The notes under the pieces are model-generated. The model had not been told where the DNA came from. It was given only the letters and a program-made list of their open reading frames with translations, and did no database searches. Shown in pieces: positions 1 through 11,272 of a stretch of DNA of 64,000 nt. Source of the stretch: Fereydounia khargensis (taxonomy: Eukaryota; Basidiomycota; Ustilaginomycetes; Urocystidales; Fereydouniaceae). The position numbers were made by a program, and so were the translations under genes. Position 1 is the first letter of the stretch; each line of letters opens with the position of its first letter. The stretch is taken from assembly GCA_026413255.1 (NCBI GenBank), contig JAOCZO010000009.1, forward strand, positions 340,473 to 404,472, in the 5' to 3' direction.

Positions 1-791
1 GCCATCGAGACGAACAATCTGGAAGGGATGGTCCGGGTGGCTCCTACTGAGACCTCCTTTGTTCATGTGCTTGTCAAAGAAATAATGGCCATGTGGGGCG
101 AAAAGATTCTTAGTACGGGGACTGTAACCCCAACTGCCCACTTTGACCATATTGAAAACGCTAGATTCGTTGACCAGGTCAGTGGAATACAACATGTGCG
201 GGAGCAAAGTCTTGGAGCTCAACAATGACGTACGAGTTTGTTGCCATGCGCAGATAGTTGCTAGCTCAAGCCAATTCGACCTGTGTTGGTTCATTCCTTT
301 CTCTATGGCAACAAGTTGGGATCAGGGGTCTCCGACTTACAAGTCATCCAAATTCTTGTAGAAGAAGCCTGTGGCGTCCTTCTCGTCGGAAGGTACGGGA
401 GCCAGTACGTCATTGAGCAATCTATGCCGGTACACCCGCCATTGCTCGGACAAAGCATTTCGAGGTAGGTTTCCAGGCTCAGAGCTGAGGCGAGTCTCCA
501 TCGCTTTTGCCAGAGTATCCACATCAAAACGCTTGCCAGCATTTACCTTTTGCACGGGAGATATACTTATTCTTTCTAGGGATCAGCGAGGCTCAATAGT
601 GAAAACGAGCACGACTCTTACAATTCATCCTGAACCGCGTCCATCGACGCTACCGCTTTGTTGAACCAATTCTTCGCAGCATCGTTACCATGGATCATGA
701 AGAGCTCGACCTCACCCTCACCAAAGACCACAGATATGGAAGTGGTGAGAGCAAAGAGCAAGATGACTATAAGGGCAGGAGTATGATGCAT
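1..791 (-). CDS. Array secreted protein 1 (partial, 3' end off window)
   Basis: First member of the array and cut off by the window edge. Exon 1 (622-791) encodes a signal peptide (MHHTPALIVILLFALTT) and the family motif NWFNKAVASMDAV. It ends in a phase-2 GTAAGA donor. Exon 2 (341-571) carries W-x2-Y-R as QWRVYRHRLL. A last exon from about 160 to base 1 reads on without a stop and contains HGHYFF and HPDHPFQIVRLDG, resembling the HPxFxxxDG of copies 3-5. A sequence matching the family's 27-nt micro-exon lies at 254-280, but it is followed by CT instead of a GT donor. Splicing here is therefore uncertain: the micro-exon may be skipped or the gene damaged. Function unknown; secretion is inferred from the leader. 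Confidence 0.7.
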
Positions 792-966
792 GACTGTAAC
801 AGAGCTCTGCACGTGGATAATTTGTTGCTAGCTGAGACATCGCCAGTGGGATACATTGTATTTATCATAACTTTCCCTCTCATCAGAGCACTCCATCTCT
901 CATGAGAGCATCGTAAACAGTCGGTCCCGACCATATCGGATCGGAACATACAGACTGTTCCGAGAT
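792..966 (-). promoter_or_regulatory. Promoter of array gene 1
   Basis: Read on the minus strand, a TATA-like GATAAATA lies at 859-866, 68 bp upstream of the ATG. A cluster of TCGGA/TCCGA pentamers sits at 920-964. The same layout recurs upstream of most array genes. The regulator is unknown; CGG-containing sites are typical of fungal zinc-cluster factors, which is only a suggestion. Confidence 0.5.
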
Positions 967-1768
967 CGCTTCACTTGCAGAGTGGCTAGCTGCTTCGGCC
1001 GACGAAATCGTGCTCGGAAAGTGGCTTGATTGGTATTGCCCCGAAAGTGGAGCGACCACAAAACGGCATGCACCAGCTGTCTGAAACGGGCATCAATGAC
1101 CCTTCATTCATATTGATCATATCACGCTAGTCACTCGCTCCGAGACTTCGCTGGGTTCAGACAGGATGAACAGTAGGTCCAGTCTGTCTACCGTACGTCC
1201 GTTGAGGTCTTGATCGTCACGTTTTCGAACGGCGCGGCTCCCAGACATCCTCCGCTCCGAATCTACAGTAGGATCGGAACTACACTGAGTTTCATACTAT
1301 TTACGGAATCTATGAGCATGACTTTTAGAGAATCTTTGAGATGCTTTGGACAGGGAGAGGCAAAATTCGTTGCTTAGAGGATCCGGAAATACGATGTGAA
1401 GGGGGGTCGGAGGGACGAGACTGTTACGAGCGTCTTTGGGAAACGGATAGATAGCCACCCAGTAGGCTTGCAGTACTTTACCTTGATTTCGGCTATCAGC
1501 ATGACTAGAACAGGTTTGCGTGAACAGGTTGAGCACTCTGTATGTGGATGAAGTAAAGTCACAAGTTTTATTTCTTCGAGATCGTTTCTGCAATCTCTAC
1601 TGAAAGGATCAGTTTGTGGTCTGGGGCCCATACAGACGTTGGAAGTTTTCCCAGGCTTGCTCCGAGAATCGCATCAAGCCAAGCCCCCACTGCATTGAAG
1701 TATTCGGAACTAAACTAGGCTGGAAAAACCAAAAGGCTTTCGAAGAGCGGTGGCGGAACAGACTTTGC
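967..1768. other. Intergenic, array spacer
   Basis: No convincing gene. Short open frames on the minus strand at 1297-1631 lack a leader, the family motifs or plausible splice partners. The right part is probably 3' untranslated sequence of array gene 2. Confidence 0.5.
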
Positions 1769-2679
1769 CTAGTTGCGGCCGACACGAAGCCAGCGCCAAC
1801 TTCTTGCCTTACGCTCGGCCACGGACTGGGCACGACGTCGAGCTGCAGCACGTGCCTCCTTCACAATCTTGATTCTTTCGATTGAGCGACGGAGAACAGC
1901 TTCCGACATCCACTCGGTATTTCCTCCCATCTCGATGTTGAAGTGATGGCTCGGATTAACGATGGCGAGGCTACCGTAGTAGTGGCGCCTGAAGAATTCG
2001 TCTCTGTTGTTCCAGACGCTTGCGCGCCATGTTCGTGTCGTGATCATTCGATTTCGAGCCCTGCCAGCAAAATTGAGTTGAGTACTTTTGCATATCATAG
2101 TTCACAACCTCAAACTTACGCTAAGGTACTAGTGATGAGACTGTCTCTGATTGCGTTAAGGTTACGTTAGACGCTTCAGACGCAGTACTCGATGAAAAAA
2201 GGAGCACAGTCCTGTAGAGTAACTCACAGTTCATAGCGTCTTTGGGAGTAGGCGTCGTGAACTGTGGATGTTTCAGGTATCGAACGCACCATCTCCTCAA
2301 TCAGTGCGCCTCGATATTTTTGCCATCCATCTGAAAAGTATGCAAACATTGCTGGCCTGGTGCCGGATCGGGCGGTCTCTTCAAATCCTCTGGCTACATC
2401 ATCGACATTCAGGCCCTCGTGGGTTATATGCCTTTCGGTTTCTGTTCGCCTCCTATTCATACATCAGCACATTGACACCGTTGGAATACAGCCATGACGA
2501 GAGATGCAAACTTACAGATAGCTCCTCACTTCTACCATAGAATCGAGGGCAAGTTGGAACCAATCGACCGATTTCGGAGTGATATCGATCTTCACGAACG
2601 GCTCTTCAAGGTCAATCGAAGCAGTACAAGCAGCAAGGACCGGAAGAACGATCAAGGCTATAACGTAAGTAAGGCGCAT
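1769..2679 (-). CDS. Array secreted protein 2
   Basis: Four exons: 2516-2679, 2228-2452, 2120-2146 (27-nt micro-exon) and 1769-2060. They total 708 nt, or 235 residues, and all junctions are phase 2 with GT-AG ends. The leader is MRLTYVIALIVLPVLAA, exon 1 carries DWFQLALDSMVEV, and exon 2 carries GWQKYRGALI. The micro-exon reads DSLITSTLA. The last exon begins ARNRMITTRTW and contains DEFFRRHYYG, linking it to the D-x-F-x3-H motif of copies 6-10. It ends in a basic, helix-prone tail with many Arg and Ala (ARAAARRRAQSVAERKARSW), not seen in the other copies. Exon 2 has exactly the length (225 nt) found in copies 3 and 4. Function unknown. Confidence 0.85.
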
Positions 2680-3148
2680 GATGAGGGAGAGTTCGACACA
2701 AAAGCTGTACTTTCGGTGAGAGAGAAAGAAGGGTGATTATCGGTGAGAGAGAAGGAAGGATATCACCTGTACTGAACTGTGCTTGTCCCTGAGCTTCTGC
2801 AGCCAAATACATGGGGTCTATCTCATCATCAGCCTTTCCAGCTCCTTAGAGAGCGCCTCGTTTGGGGGCGACCAGATGTTAGATACAGTACACGAATTGC
2901 ATTGAGCCACCTGCATTGAACCCTTATCGATGGAACGAGGCCGGAATCTGGGCTCCGTTCTCTGCAGGAGCGATAGGCGCTGAATAATCTATAATCATTC
3001 TTTCGATCTTGAGATACACCAGCTTTGTGGGCACTGGTGGGGTGCCTCTCCCCCCTTTATTCTCTACTCCGAACGCCACCTCCCGAGCTGTGCTTCAAGC
3101 CGAGCTCCGACATCTAGCTCTGCGCAGGATAGCGGAGGCTGACTATGT
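2680..3148. other. Intergenic, array spacer
   Basis: Upstream region of array gene 2 and 3' region of gene 3. The TCGGA cluster is weak here and no clear GATAAA element was found. No gene seen. Confidence 0.4.
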
Positions 3149-4084
3149 TCAATTGTGTTTGCGACCGAACCAGCGCGAGAGGGTTCCCTTTCCCGTGGTA
3201 TCAGACGAAGAGGCCCCTGCGGTCGAGCTTCGGATCAAATTGGCTGGAACCTCGTCTCCGTCGCCAGCCGCCATCCCAAGCTCTTGAGGGTCCGAAATGG
3301 ATCTACGGCGACCGTCCCGCTCCAGGAAGAGTGGGTAGTGGGACATACCCTTGAGAATGCTGTCTTCCCCTGTACGTGTTCTCGCAAATGGACTCTGATC
3401 GGACGATTCGAGGTTGAAGCGCCATTTTCCCTCTCTCTCCACTGTAGCCTTCACCCTGAGGTTCACGAGTCTGTCAGTCGCGGATCGCGAGCGTGTGAGA
3501 GATGACCAAAACCCACTTTTTTGTGTCCTGGATGAGGCCATCACTTTTTTTGGCATTTCATCAAGTGCTCGATATTAGCATGGGATGGATTCAGATGAGA
3601 GATTGTAACGGATAGTGTGGCTTACAAGAGCTGGAGCTCAAGTTGCCTGTAAACTCTTGGATCCACGCCCTCAGGAACCTCCTGGAGCAATCGATCGAAA
3701 AGCCTTAGTCGATATTGTCGCCAAAATGCCAAGTGGAAGAGTTTTGAATGTCTCGGGCCAAAGAGTGATTGGGCACGTTTCTCGTACTTGTATGCAACAA
3801 CGGGGACAAACATACCCTTCCTCCTGCTATCAGCCACCTTGATTCTGATTCTGAGCTCTCAGTGGTCAGCAACAGCGCTCGTACCTATATACTGGCGCGA
3901 TATGTACCTACACCTCTTTTGACACCTGTTCCATCGATGTGATAGCTGTTTCGAGCCAATCTATACTCATGCCTGTAAAGTCGTTGTAAATGGTGAGATA
4001 TGGGCCGTCATCGGTACCAAAGACGGGCTGCAGAAGGACAAGAGGGGACAGAATAATGCTAATGTGAGCAAATGATAGACGCAT
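3149..4084 (-). CDS. Array secreted protein 3
   Basis: Exons 3912-4084, 3626-3850, 3517-3543 (micro-exon) and 3149-3455. They total 732 nt, or 243 residues. The leader is MRLSFAHISIILSPLVLLQP with a likely cleavage before TDDGPYL. Exon 1 carries DWLETAITSMEQV and exon 2 carries FWRQYRLRLFDRL. The micro-exon (DGLIQDTKK) has a GTGGGT donor. The last exon starts VKATVEREGKWRFN and contains HYPLFLERDG, a motif also seen as HPFFLELDG in copy 4 and HPLFSEVDG in copy 5. The C-terminus is Ser/Gly/Arg-rich. The next copy to the right starts only 270 bp beyond its ATG. Function unknown. Confidence 0.83.
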
Positions 4085-4354
4085 GGCTGCAGACAGGTTT
4101 ACACGAAAAAGGGAGCTACAGTAGTTGCAACACAAAGGAGGGGACATCGAAAAACTGCCCCGTACTTGTACATTTTGTCTTACAGGCCAGATTCAGCCTC
4201 TGCAATCAGCTTCACCCACCCCACTTCGCTATCGATTCGAACGAGCCCTGTCAAAGATGTGTATTAGATTCGCAGGAACCAAAAGCAATCGATGGTGATT
4301 CAAGGCGATGCTGATCTGGGCCATGCGGGACCGGAGATGGAAAGCTTGAATGGG

Positions 4355-5334
4355 CTAGCCAAAGTTTCTTCTAGCTCCGAGCGGGTGTGAGAGGACGTCT
4401 TTGCCTTTGGATCCTGAACGAGCGCCCTTCTGCACCTTCCATCCGTTCAGGTTTGAAACGCTTGACCCTTCGCCCGGCTTCATGAGGGGCTCGTCACCGG
4501 CTGGACTTAACAGGGGCTTGAAGCGTCCATCCAGCTCAAGAAAGAATGGATGCAGCCTATCCGAAAGGTATCTGATGAGGCTGTCTTTCCCAAGGTGGTA
4601 AAATGCAAACCAGCCCCCAACACTCGAGTCGCGTTCGGGGTTGGGGTTGTAGCGCCACTCCCCGTCTTTCATCAAAGCATTTCTAACCCTGTGCTCAAGT
4701 CACGTCTTTAGAACTCGACGTTGAATGAGGTCAAAGTGTATCGTTTGGGACTCACCTCTTCGTGGACTCAATGAGATTGTCCCTGCATTTGCCGAGTATT
4801 TTGTGATGCAGTATGTGGTGCATCAGTGGCTGTTGCTTCAGACAAGGAGGTCTCCAAAGATATGGCTCGGGGCTCACAAGTTTCCAGCTTCGCTTTCTCG
4901 GTAGAGTTTCAGTGAGACAACACCCTCAAGAGGCTGCCCTATGATCCGGTTAAATAAATTCTGTCGGTATGACTGCCAGGGATCCGACAAGTAGAACGGA
5001 CTCTTGCGAGAGGATCTTGATCGGGCACGCAGTTCGTATTCGCCCGACACCCTATCGGCGTGAGATGGGTCTATTCCATTCGGAATAGCCTTGATTCTCT
5101 TGCTGAAAGTGTAGCTGATTTAGGTCAGAAGTCACATAGAACGGACATATATCGGACGTACAGCTCTTCCTTGACGTCTTCCATCGATTCCAAAGCAGTA
5201 TTTAGCCACTCCCTGGAAAAACCTCCAATGTCATCGTAAATGACCAGGTCGTACTGTGGTGCCGCTCCCGATACGGGCGTTAAGAGAGGAGAAAGCGAGA
5301 AAAGGATCGAGATAATGAGGAAGGTCAGTTGCAT
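4355..5334 (-). CDS. Array secreted protein 4
   Basis: Exons 5162-5334, 4878-5102, 4756-4782 (micro-exon) and 4355-4688. They total 759 nt, or 252 residues. The leader is MQLTFLIISILFSLSPLLTP; an upstream in-frame Met at 5520 would bury it and was not used. Exon 1 carries EWLNTALESMEDV and exon 2 carries PWQSYRQNLFNRI. The micro-exon reads DNLIESTKR and joins VRNALMKDGEWRY in the last exon, which also has HPFFLELDG. The tail is Lys/Gly/Ser-rich with no cysteines. Exon 1 and exon 2 match copy 3 in length exactly, so copies 3 and 4 are close paralogues by structure. Function unknown. Confidence 0.86.
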
Positions 5335-5816
5335 GGTCGCAAAGAAGCGCGACGATAATGTTGACTTTCGGCGAGAGGAATGAAGAAAGGCAGAAATAGA
5401 AACTAATATCGTGCAGTACCTAATATACTGTAGCCCCTCCCTCGTCTTTCTTCGATTGTTTCGCTCTATTGTCCACGTCTCACGAACATGCAGTACTTTA
5501 GCTGGCCCAGAGCGCCTCATTGACTCGGCTCGGACGCAGACAAGACCATCGGCCGTTAGAGAAAAGCCACGTTTCGTGGCATGTACAGTGCCATCACTGT
5601 CCGAAGCAACCCGAACATCACTCGGACTGGAGCGAGCTCGGACCAGCAGAGAAGTGTGATAGCATCAAGCCAACTAGAGAGCTCGTTTATCCCAAAGACA
5701 GAGACGATGCAGAAGAGATGAAAAACTTGTTCTCAACTCAGTTCCGAGTCGCTCAACAAATCTACTGAATACATTACTGGACCGTGCGCGTCTCCCGCAA
5801 CCACATTGCGCAGTAG
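5335..5816. other. Intergenic, array spacer
   Basis: Upstream of array gene 4. An AT-rich TATATT-like stretch lies near 5420-5430, and CGGA pentamers occur around 5523-5535 and 5598-5635. No gene seen. Confidence 0.4.
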
Positions 5817-6792
5817 CTAGCGCGATCCGGACTCGACTTTGATCAGTCGTTGAACACCACCCCAGTCACCTTTGACCTGATCTGGCAGGCTTGGGGGCTC
5901 AGCGACCTTTGGCTCTGCTGGAGGCGGCCAGAATCGGTTGAGGCCAAGAACCCAAGCGGACTTCCAAGGAAGGATCACAGGGAGGGCTTCATCCTTTGTT
6001 GCCCATAATCTCTTCCCGTCCACCTCAGAGAACAGGGGATGGTTTTTGAGACCTCGTTCCAAGCCGTTGGCCCCCCAATGGAAAAAGAGGAATGCGTTGC
6101 CCTCGGAATTGATCAGTGGGTCCAATACAACCTCGCCCTCTTCTTTCAGCCGCTCCTTAAATCTGAAGTATAACACAGTATTTCCAGTTAGTATTGAGCA
6201 ACGCCAAAAGTTGCGTGAAACTTACTCCGTAGAATGTTCGATCAAAAAGTCGCTGTTTTAATTCGATAGTCAGAATGGCGTTGAAGGACGGTTCAGAACG
6301 CAGTACTCACAAGCGCGACTTGCGCAAGTCGAACATCTTCTCTGGACCCATTCTGGAAGGTTCTCTTGGTCTCCCGTCTGGTTGAGTGGGAGCAAAGTCC
6401 TTCACGAGAGAATAAAGCATTCGGCGACGGTACTCTTTCCAATCAAAGCCGGCATAGATGGGATCTCGATCTTTCAGTCCTTTTCCTGCGGCCTTGGCTT
6501 CAAAGTCATGAGAAAGTTCATTCACGTCCAGACCATGGTACGGTAGCTTGGGCTCAGTCGTTGCGCTGAGGTGCCGACGGAACTGTTCAGTCTGTTTTCA
6601 TCATGTTGTAAAGAGAGGAAAACGAACTTACACATAGTGTTGCACCTCCTTCATGGACTCAATCGCATTCTCTAGCCATCGCTGGCTATGTTCTGACTGA
6701 ACAAGCCCAAATAGATTCCCCGAACACGTCGCTGGAACCAGGTCAACGAAGATTAAAATGATAGTAAAGCTGAGAGAGAGTGTGAAGCGCAT
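5817..6792 (-). CDS. Array secreted protein 5
   Basis: Exons 6632-6792, 6311-6565, 6226-6252 (micro-exon) and 5817-6162. They total 789 nt, or 262 residues, the longest complete member. The leader is MRFTLSLSFTIILIFVDLVP. Exon 1 carries RWLENAIESMKEV; exon 2 is the longest of the family (255 nt) and carries DWKEYRRRMLYSL. The micro-exon reads DFLIEHSTE. The last exon has AFLFFHWG, NHPLFSEVDG and a Pro-rich stretch (WPPPAEPKVAEPPSLP). Function unknown. Confidence 0.85.
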
Positions 6793-6940
6793 ATTTGCTA
6801 GGGGATGGGCAGATTCTATCCAGCCAGGACAGCTTGGGGCGGCCATTTATGCCTTCGAGGCCAAGGGCCCTCTTCGTCAAAGGCATCAAGTGTAGCAACA
6901 CTGTCAGGAAATCGTTCGGTGTTCCGGTTTGCCGAGCAGC
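6793..6940 (-). promoter_or_regulatory. Promoter of array gene 5
   Basis: An A/T-rich CATAAATG (minus strand) lies at about 6844-6851, near 53 bp upstream of the ATG. CCGGT/CCGAG pentamers occur at 6918-6940. The match to the array pattern is weaker than in copies 7-11. Confidence 0.35.
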
Positions 6941-7452
6941 TTCTGAGCTCAGACTGTAGCTCGAGCTAGAGCTTCGGGATCACGTCAAGGGTGAGCTCAT
7001 GCTGATCAGATACGGAAACGCTTGGAGAATAGCAATGATCAGGATAGCTATGGCGAAGAATAACGTGATCAAGCCCTGTTTCAGTCCATCATTCTCACCT
7101 CATCTCGGAGTCAGTCTTCGATAGAGCGGAAAGGAGCCCCTTTCTTCCGAAATGCACGGACTATTCCGCGCTACTCACTCTACGTTCCAGACCTTTGGGT
7201 GTCAAGAACGCCACTTGCCAAGGAGCCGTCAAATGCTGAAAATCCGAACCATGGGCGGTGAATCAGTCAGGATCTTGGCATTCCAACGATGGCTACAGCG
7301 ATTAAACAATTTTTGCTGATTCAACAATGATTATGACTATTCAAATAACTTTGGCGCTTAGTAGTAGTCTGAATGAGGTAAGGACAAGGAAGAAACAGAG
7401 GTCAAAGTCAGCCGTCATGGACAAATTGGACCCGTGGTACAATTGGCCTCAG
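6941..7452. other. Intergenic, array spacer
   Basis: AT-rich around 7290-7370, with no open frame of coding character. Nothing recognised. Confidence 0.5.
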
Positions 7453-8326
7453 CTATTGACTCGGATCCAGGCTTTGATCCGCCTCCCTCGGTGATAGAGT
7501 GGTCAACTCGACCTCAGGGCCCGTGTACGTATGAAACTTCTTGTATCTTCCGGGAATTTCGACGAAGAAAAAGTCAGGCGGTCCTTGAAGATGGAGAGGT
7601 CCCGGATCGCTATGCGGGTTGTGGGTCCAGAAGAACTGGTCGGAATGAGCGTGATTGTCGAGTCTGAAACGGATGACTTTGCGTTTTGCCAAATCGCTTT
7701 GAGCGCTGTAAATCAAAAGTTTGCCAAATGATTGAGAAAGACTCTTTCTTCAAATATAGTAAATACTGTATATTTTCATCTGACCTACCCTTTCGTTTGA
7801 TCGATAAGCTCGTCCCTGGTTCGGCATAGCATCAACGTCAGGCATCATCATCAAAGGCAATAGGGGAGCAAGTCAAACTGCCTCTACTCACAGGTTCTTC
7901 ATGCGAAGATCGAAAGCTTGCGGGTTTTTCGATTCTTTTAACCCCATAGTCGTTTTCCTCAATAGTCCGATACGGTAGCTTTTCCATTGTTCAGAATTGT
8001 AGGTCACTCCCTTCTTTGGCTGATGGAGCATCATCAGCTGATGGAGCTCATCTGGGGTGAATATCTTGAAATGTTTCCCTTCCTTTGCGCTGCAGGTGCA
8101 CCGGGACAAGCGTCAATACAGCCATCCTGGTACGCATTTTCTAAGCGACTTACGCATTCATGAGAAAGGTTCTCACGTCCAGCATTGACTCGATAGCTTT
8201 CTTGAACCATGCTTTGTTCCCATTAGTGTTAGTGAAGACCAGGTAGTCCTCGCCCACCTTGACTTGCGCCACAAAAGGCAGAATAGCGACAAAAAGCCAG
8301 AGGGAAAGCAGGTGGTAGACACGCAT
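7453..8326 (-). CDS. Array secreted protein 6
   Basis: Exons 8154-8326, 7892-8089, 7789-7815 (micro-exon) and 7453-7705. They total 651 nt, or 216 residues. The leader is MRVYHLLSLWLFVAILPFV, ending at AQVKVGEDYLVF. Exon 1 carries AWFKKAIESMLDV; exon 2 has FTPDELHQLM followed by QWKSYRIGLL. The micro-exon reads DELIDQTKG. The last exon starts AQSDLAKRKVIRFRLD and has DQFFWTHN and LQGPPDFFFVE. This is the first copy with the right-hand subgroup signature D-x-F-x3-H ... G-P-P-[DE]. Function unknown. Confidence 0.86.
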
Positions 8327-8530
8327 TTGAGTTGCAAGAGAAACACAGTACAGGACAGTACCAGCAAGAACCGGGCGTCTTTCTATCTTCACAGACTCAC
8401 TATTTTGATTCGGCTAGGTCCGTGCCCGCGATGGTATACCATTTGTCGATGATCCTCCGAGACCACGATTATGGGGGAAGGCAGCCATCCTCCGAGCCTG
8501 AAGCTCCGATCCGACGTTCGATGTCCGAGA
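8327..8530 (-). promoter_or_regulatory. Promoter of array gene 6
   Basis: At least five TCCGA/TCGGA pentamers lie at 8456-8528, about 130-200 bp upstream of the ATG. An A/T-rich stretch (8400-8412) sits where other copies have GATAAA, but it does not match well. Confidence 0.5.
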
Positions 8531-8832
8531 TATGAAAATTGCCGACCAAGATGAAGTGATCACGGCTTGGAGAGAAGTTACTGTATGATCATTCACTCTC
8601 GGATGAGAAACACAGCTCATATCTTCACTAGGCGTATGTGTACTGTACTGTTGTCTAGGGAGATTGAAAACGGCTTCACACTACATGAGAGCTGACAAGG
8701 GGGCAGCAGGGAGCTGGCACGGGAGTCAGCTTTAAACTGTGCTCTTATCTTTCGACTAAGACAAATGCATTACTGTTAATTTTCCAACGCTTTAGATACA
8801 GTATGAGTCATTCAAACTACAAGTGATACAGA
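8531..8832. other. Intergenic, array spacer
   Basis: About 300 bp with no coding features. Several TACTGTA-type words occur near 8640 and 8770-8800. Confidence 0.5.
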
Positions 8833-9782
8833 TTACTGTTTTCGAGACGACGTTGCCCAAGGCGAGGAAGGTGCAGAGCTTGTAATGTCCCACTCGCTGA
8901 AATCGCGGCTTTGATCCTGACGCCAAGGGCCTGCGTTCACGGCGTTTGGCTGAGGCGAAGGAAGTCTAAGTCGTCCAAATGGTGGTGAATCCGGCTCTTC
9001 TTCAATCTTAAAGTCAGGAGGACCACGGAGAGGTCCTGCCTGTCCCGGCATGCTGTCGTGGCGCAGAACGAACTGATCAACCAGAGCGACATCCGTTCTG
9101 AATCGGACAGATCCTTTGTCCAGCATGATGTGCTTGGCACTGTGGAGAATCACGTCGTCGGCTAGTCAGTCCACAGCACCAAGATCTCTCGTTTCTGATT
9201 GTTCACCTTTTTGTGTGGTCCATCAGCAAATCACTGGAATGTGGTAGCCTTCAGGTCAGCTCTAGCTGTTCCCGTGGTGGGTCGAGAGCGGATATCCAAA
9301 AGCAAGCTGTACTTACAGCGACCTTAGACGCCGTTCCAGCGCACCTGGGGTATTCGAGTTCTTAAGATCTACTAGCACTTGTCTAAAAAGACCTACGCGG
9401 TACTGGCCCCATTGGGATTCGAGGTCAGTGACCTGGCCTTGGCCGCTGGAAGAAGCCCTCATACGGTCGGCTTCCTCAGGGGTCAGGTATCGAACATTGA
9501 GGCCGAGATCCTTGCTAGGGGTCAGGTATCGAACATTGAGGCCGAGATCCTTGCTAGGGGTCGGGGAAAAGGCAGCACGCTTTTAGCTCTACCGTTGCAT
9601 GTTTGTGCGGAAGAAAGGACGTACGCTTGCATGAGGAACTGCTTGACCTCTGTCATGGACTGGATTGCCCGCTGAAACCAGTTTCGGTTAGCTTCCGTGT
9701 TTGGGAACTCTAGGAAAGATGCTCCAGCGTGGGAAACAACCGCCAGAATCAGGCAAATGTATGGAAAGGGTAATGCGCGCAT
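8833..9782 (-). CDS. Array secreted protein 7, with duplicated splice acceptor
   Basis: Exons 9625-9782, 9317-9553, 9207-9233 (micro-exon) and 8833-9139. They total 729 nt, or 242 residues. The leader is MRALPFPYICLILAVVSHAGA. Exon 1 carries NWFQRAIQSMTEV; exon 2 has YLTPEEADRM and QWGQYRVGLFRQV. The micro-exon reads DLLMDHTKR. The last exon starts AKHIMLDKGSVRFR and has DQFVLRHD and LRGPPDFKIEEE. Exon 2 opens with a perfect 39-bp tandem repeat (9481-9519 and 9520-9558) that adds 13 residues in frame. Each repeat unit contains a CTAG acceptor, so splicing at the second unit would give a 229-residue form. Function unknown. Confidence 0.86.
9481..9558. repeat. 39-bp perfect tandem duplication
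   Basis: Two identical 39-bp units, 9481-9519 and 9520-9558, inside exon 2 of array gene 7. The unit length is a multiple of three and encodes PSKDLGLNVRYLT on the minus strand. Confidence 0.97.
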
Positions 9783-9970
9783 TTTTCTTGGGGGGAACGG
9801 GGCTGATGCGGGTCATGGTTTAGCTAGTATTTATGCTCGCTGACCATGCTGATGACCATGCTGATGACCATGCCGCGAAGAATGTTGCTTACGTTGGCTC
9901 CAGTTCCAGTGTTTCGAGGCTTTGGAGACCTCGCTCCGACCCGACGTCCGAGTTGGAACATCCGAGCTAA
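9783..9970 (-). promoter_or_regulatory. Promoter of array gene 7
   Basis: A/T-rich CATAAATA lies at 9828-9835 (46 bp upstream of the ATG). TCCGA pentamers are at 9934-9966 (about 150-185 bp upstream). In between, a 12-bp direct repeat (gaccatgctgat) occurs two and a half times at 9842-9868. Confidence 0.55.
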
Positions 9971-10529
9971 ACGATCATTGTACAAAGGCAGGCCACATTC
10001 GGATCGTTGGGCCTTGTCCAGGTTGGGGCGAAAGGGAAGCAACTCAAGCTCTGATCCCGTTAAGACAATCAGCTTCCGGACGAAACTATCCGAGCCACAA
10101 GCAGAGGCTTGGATCCGTGGCCGTGAGAGGCCCGCTCAAGGCTATCGTGGCAAGGTTACAGTATAAACACGTGACTATCTAAAGTCGCCATTCTCTGAAG
10201 GAGACTACCGAGGCGTTTCGCGTCCCTACAATACAGCCATACAGTACAGTGGTTTTGTTCTGTACTATTCAGTACTGTACAGTATATCCATGCCCATTGA
10301 CAAGAAAGGAAAATGCTCATGTGACTCTGAACCATAGAATTAGCACGTCGGACACATGTACGTTTACTAGACTTTCGATGAAGGGATGAGTCGGACCATG
10401 GTGGGGATGAGTCCTCTTGGCGGAGCCATCGCTCCCATCTGTCATCCTTTTGTAAAGTTGCAGGCTCTAGGAGCCTGACCGGTCTGATTCGGGCTTGGAG
10501 CCGGGCTCAGTTTTAGATTGCTTTCTGCT
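9971..10529. other. Intergenic with palindromic TACAGTAC cluster
   Basis: No gene seen. At 10227-10286 the words TACAGTAC, AGTACTGTAC and related palindromes are packed together. The same words form a cluster at 57314-57364. Confidence 0.6.
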
Positions 10530-11272
10530 TCACATTTGAGCTTCAACAAGCGAAAAGTCCGGGGGTGTGTGCTCGCTCTTGCCAAGTGCGGTTCCGGTTT
10601 CTTTCGGATAAAAGTGCGACAAGATGAACAGGTTTGTCTCTAATTCATCCGGCTTGAATTCGATACTTCGTTTCGCTAGCAGGCTCGACTGTGCTCTATG
10701 ATGAGGGAGGAGTGAGTTCAGTGCGGTGATTCCTAAACTCGGATGACCCTTCACTCACTCTACAGTCGCTTGCAAAAGACGAAGGCTGTTTCTTGGGCTG
10801 GTCATTACGCAAGCTACCACAATCTACTGTGGTTCCTCGAGAACTCACAAGATTGCTTTTCTCCGAGGAATGGTCCCGACACGGTTTTCATCACCGCGGT
10901 TACCGAGAATAAACTTCAGAAGGAAATACCGATAGGAGGTCCATTTTGGATCGCGGTATAGCTGGTCTGTCCTCCCGTACAAGAAACTAGACAACTCGTG
11001 AGGAAATTCAGGATTGAGAGTATCAATCTTGATCTTGTTATGCTCACTTTAGCGTCGAGAGGTTGTGAGTTCACTCCTCTCTGGAGCGCATGAGAGTATT
11101 CGGCTTACCAGAAGTTGAGGAACTGCTGGACATCAAACATAGACTTGATGGCGGACCTAAACCAAGCCAGATTGGCCGGCGAATTGCTCAAGACTAGGTA
11201 CTGTTCACCTGCCTTCACCTGAGCCGCGACGGCTGTCAAAAGAAGAATCGTAAGCCATATGAAAGCTCGCAT
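10530..11272 (-). CDS. Array secreted protein 8 (short)
   Basis: Exons 11109-11272, 10849-11046, 10759-10785 (micro-exon) and 10530-10695. They total 555 nt, or 184 residues. The leader is MRAFIWLTILLLTAVAAQV. Exon 1 carries AWFRSAIKSMFDV and exon 2 carries KWTSYRYFLLKFI. The micro-exon (LRLLQATVE) lacks the usual leading Asp but keeps the 27-nt length. The last exon is short: AQSSLLAKRSIEFKPDE, then NLFILSHFYP and TPPDFSLVEAQM at the very end. Exon 1 and exon 2 lie outside any long open frame and are supported by splice sites and motifs. Function unknown. Confidence 0.82.
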
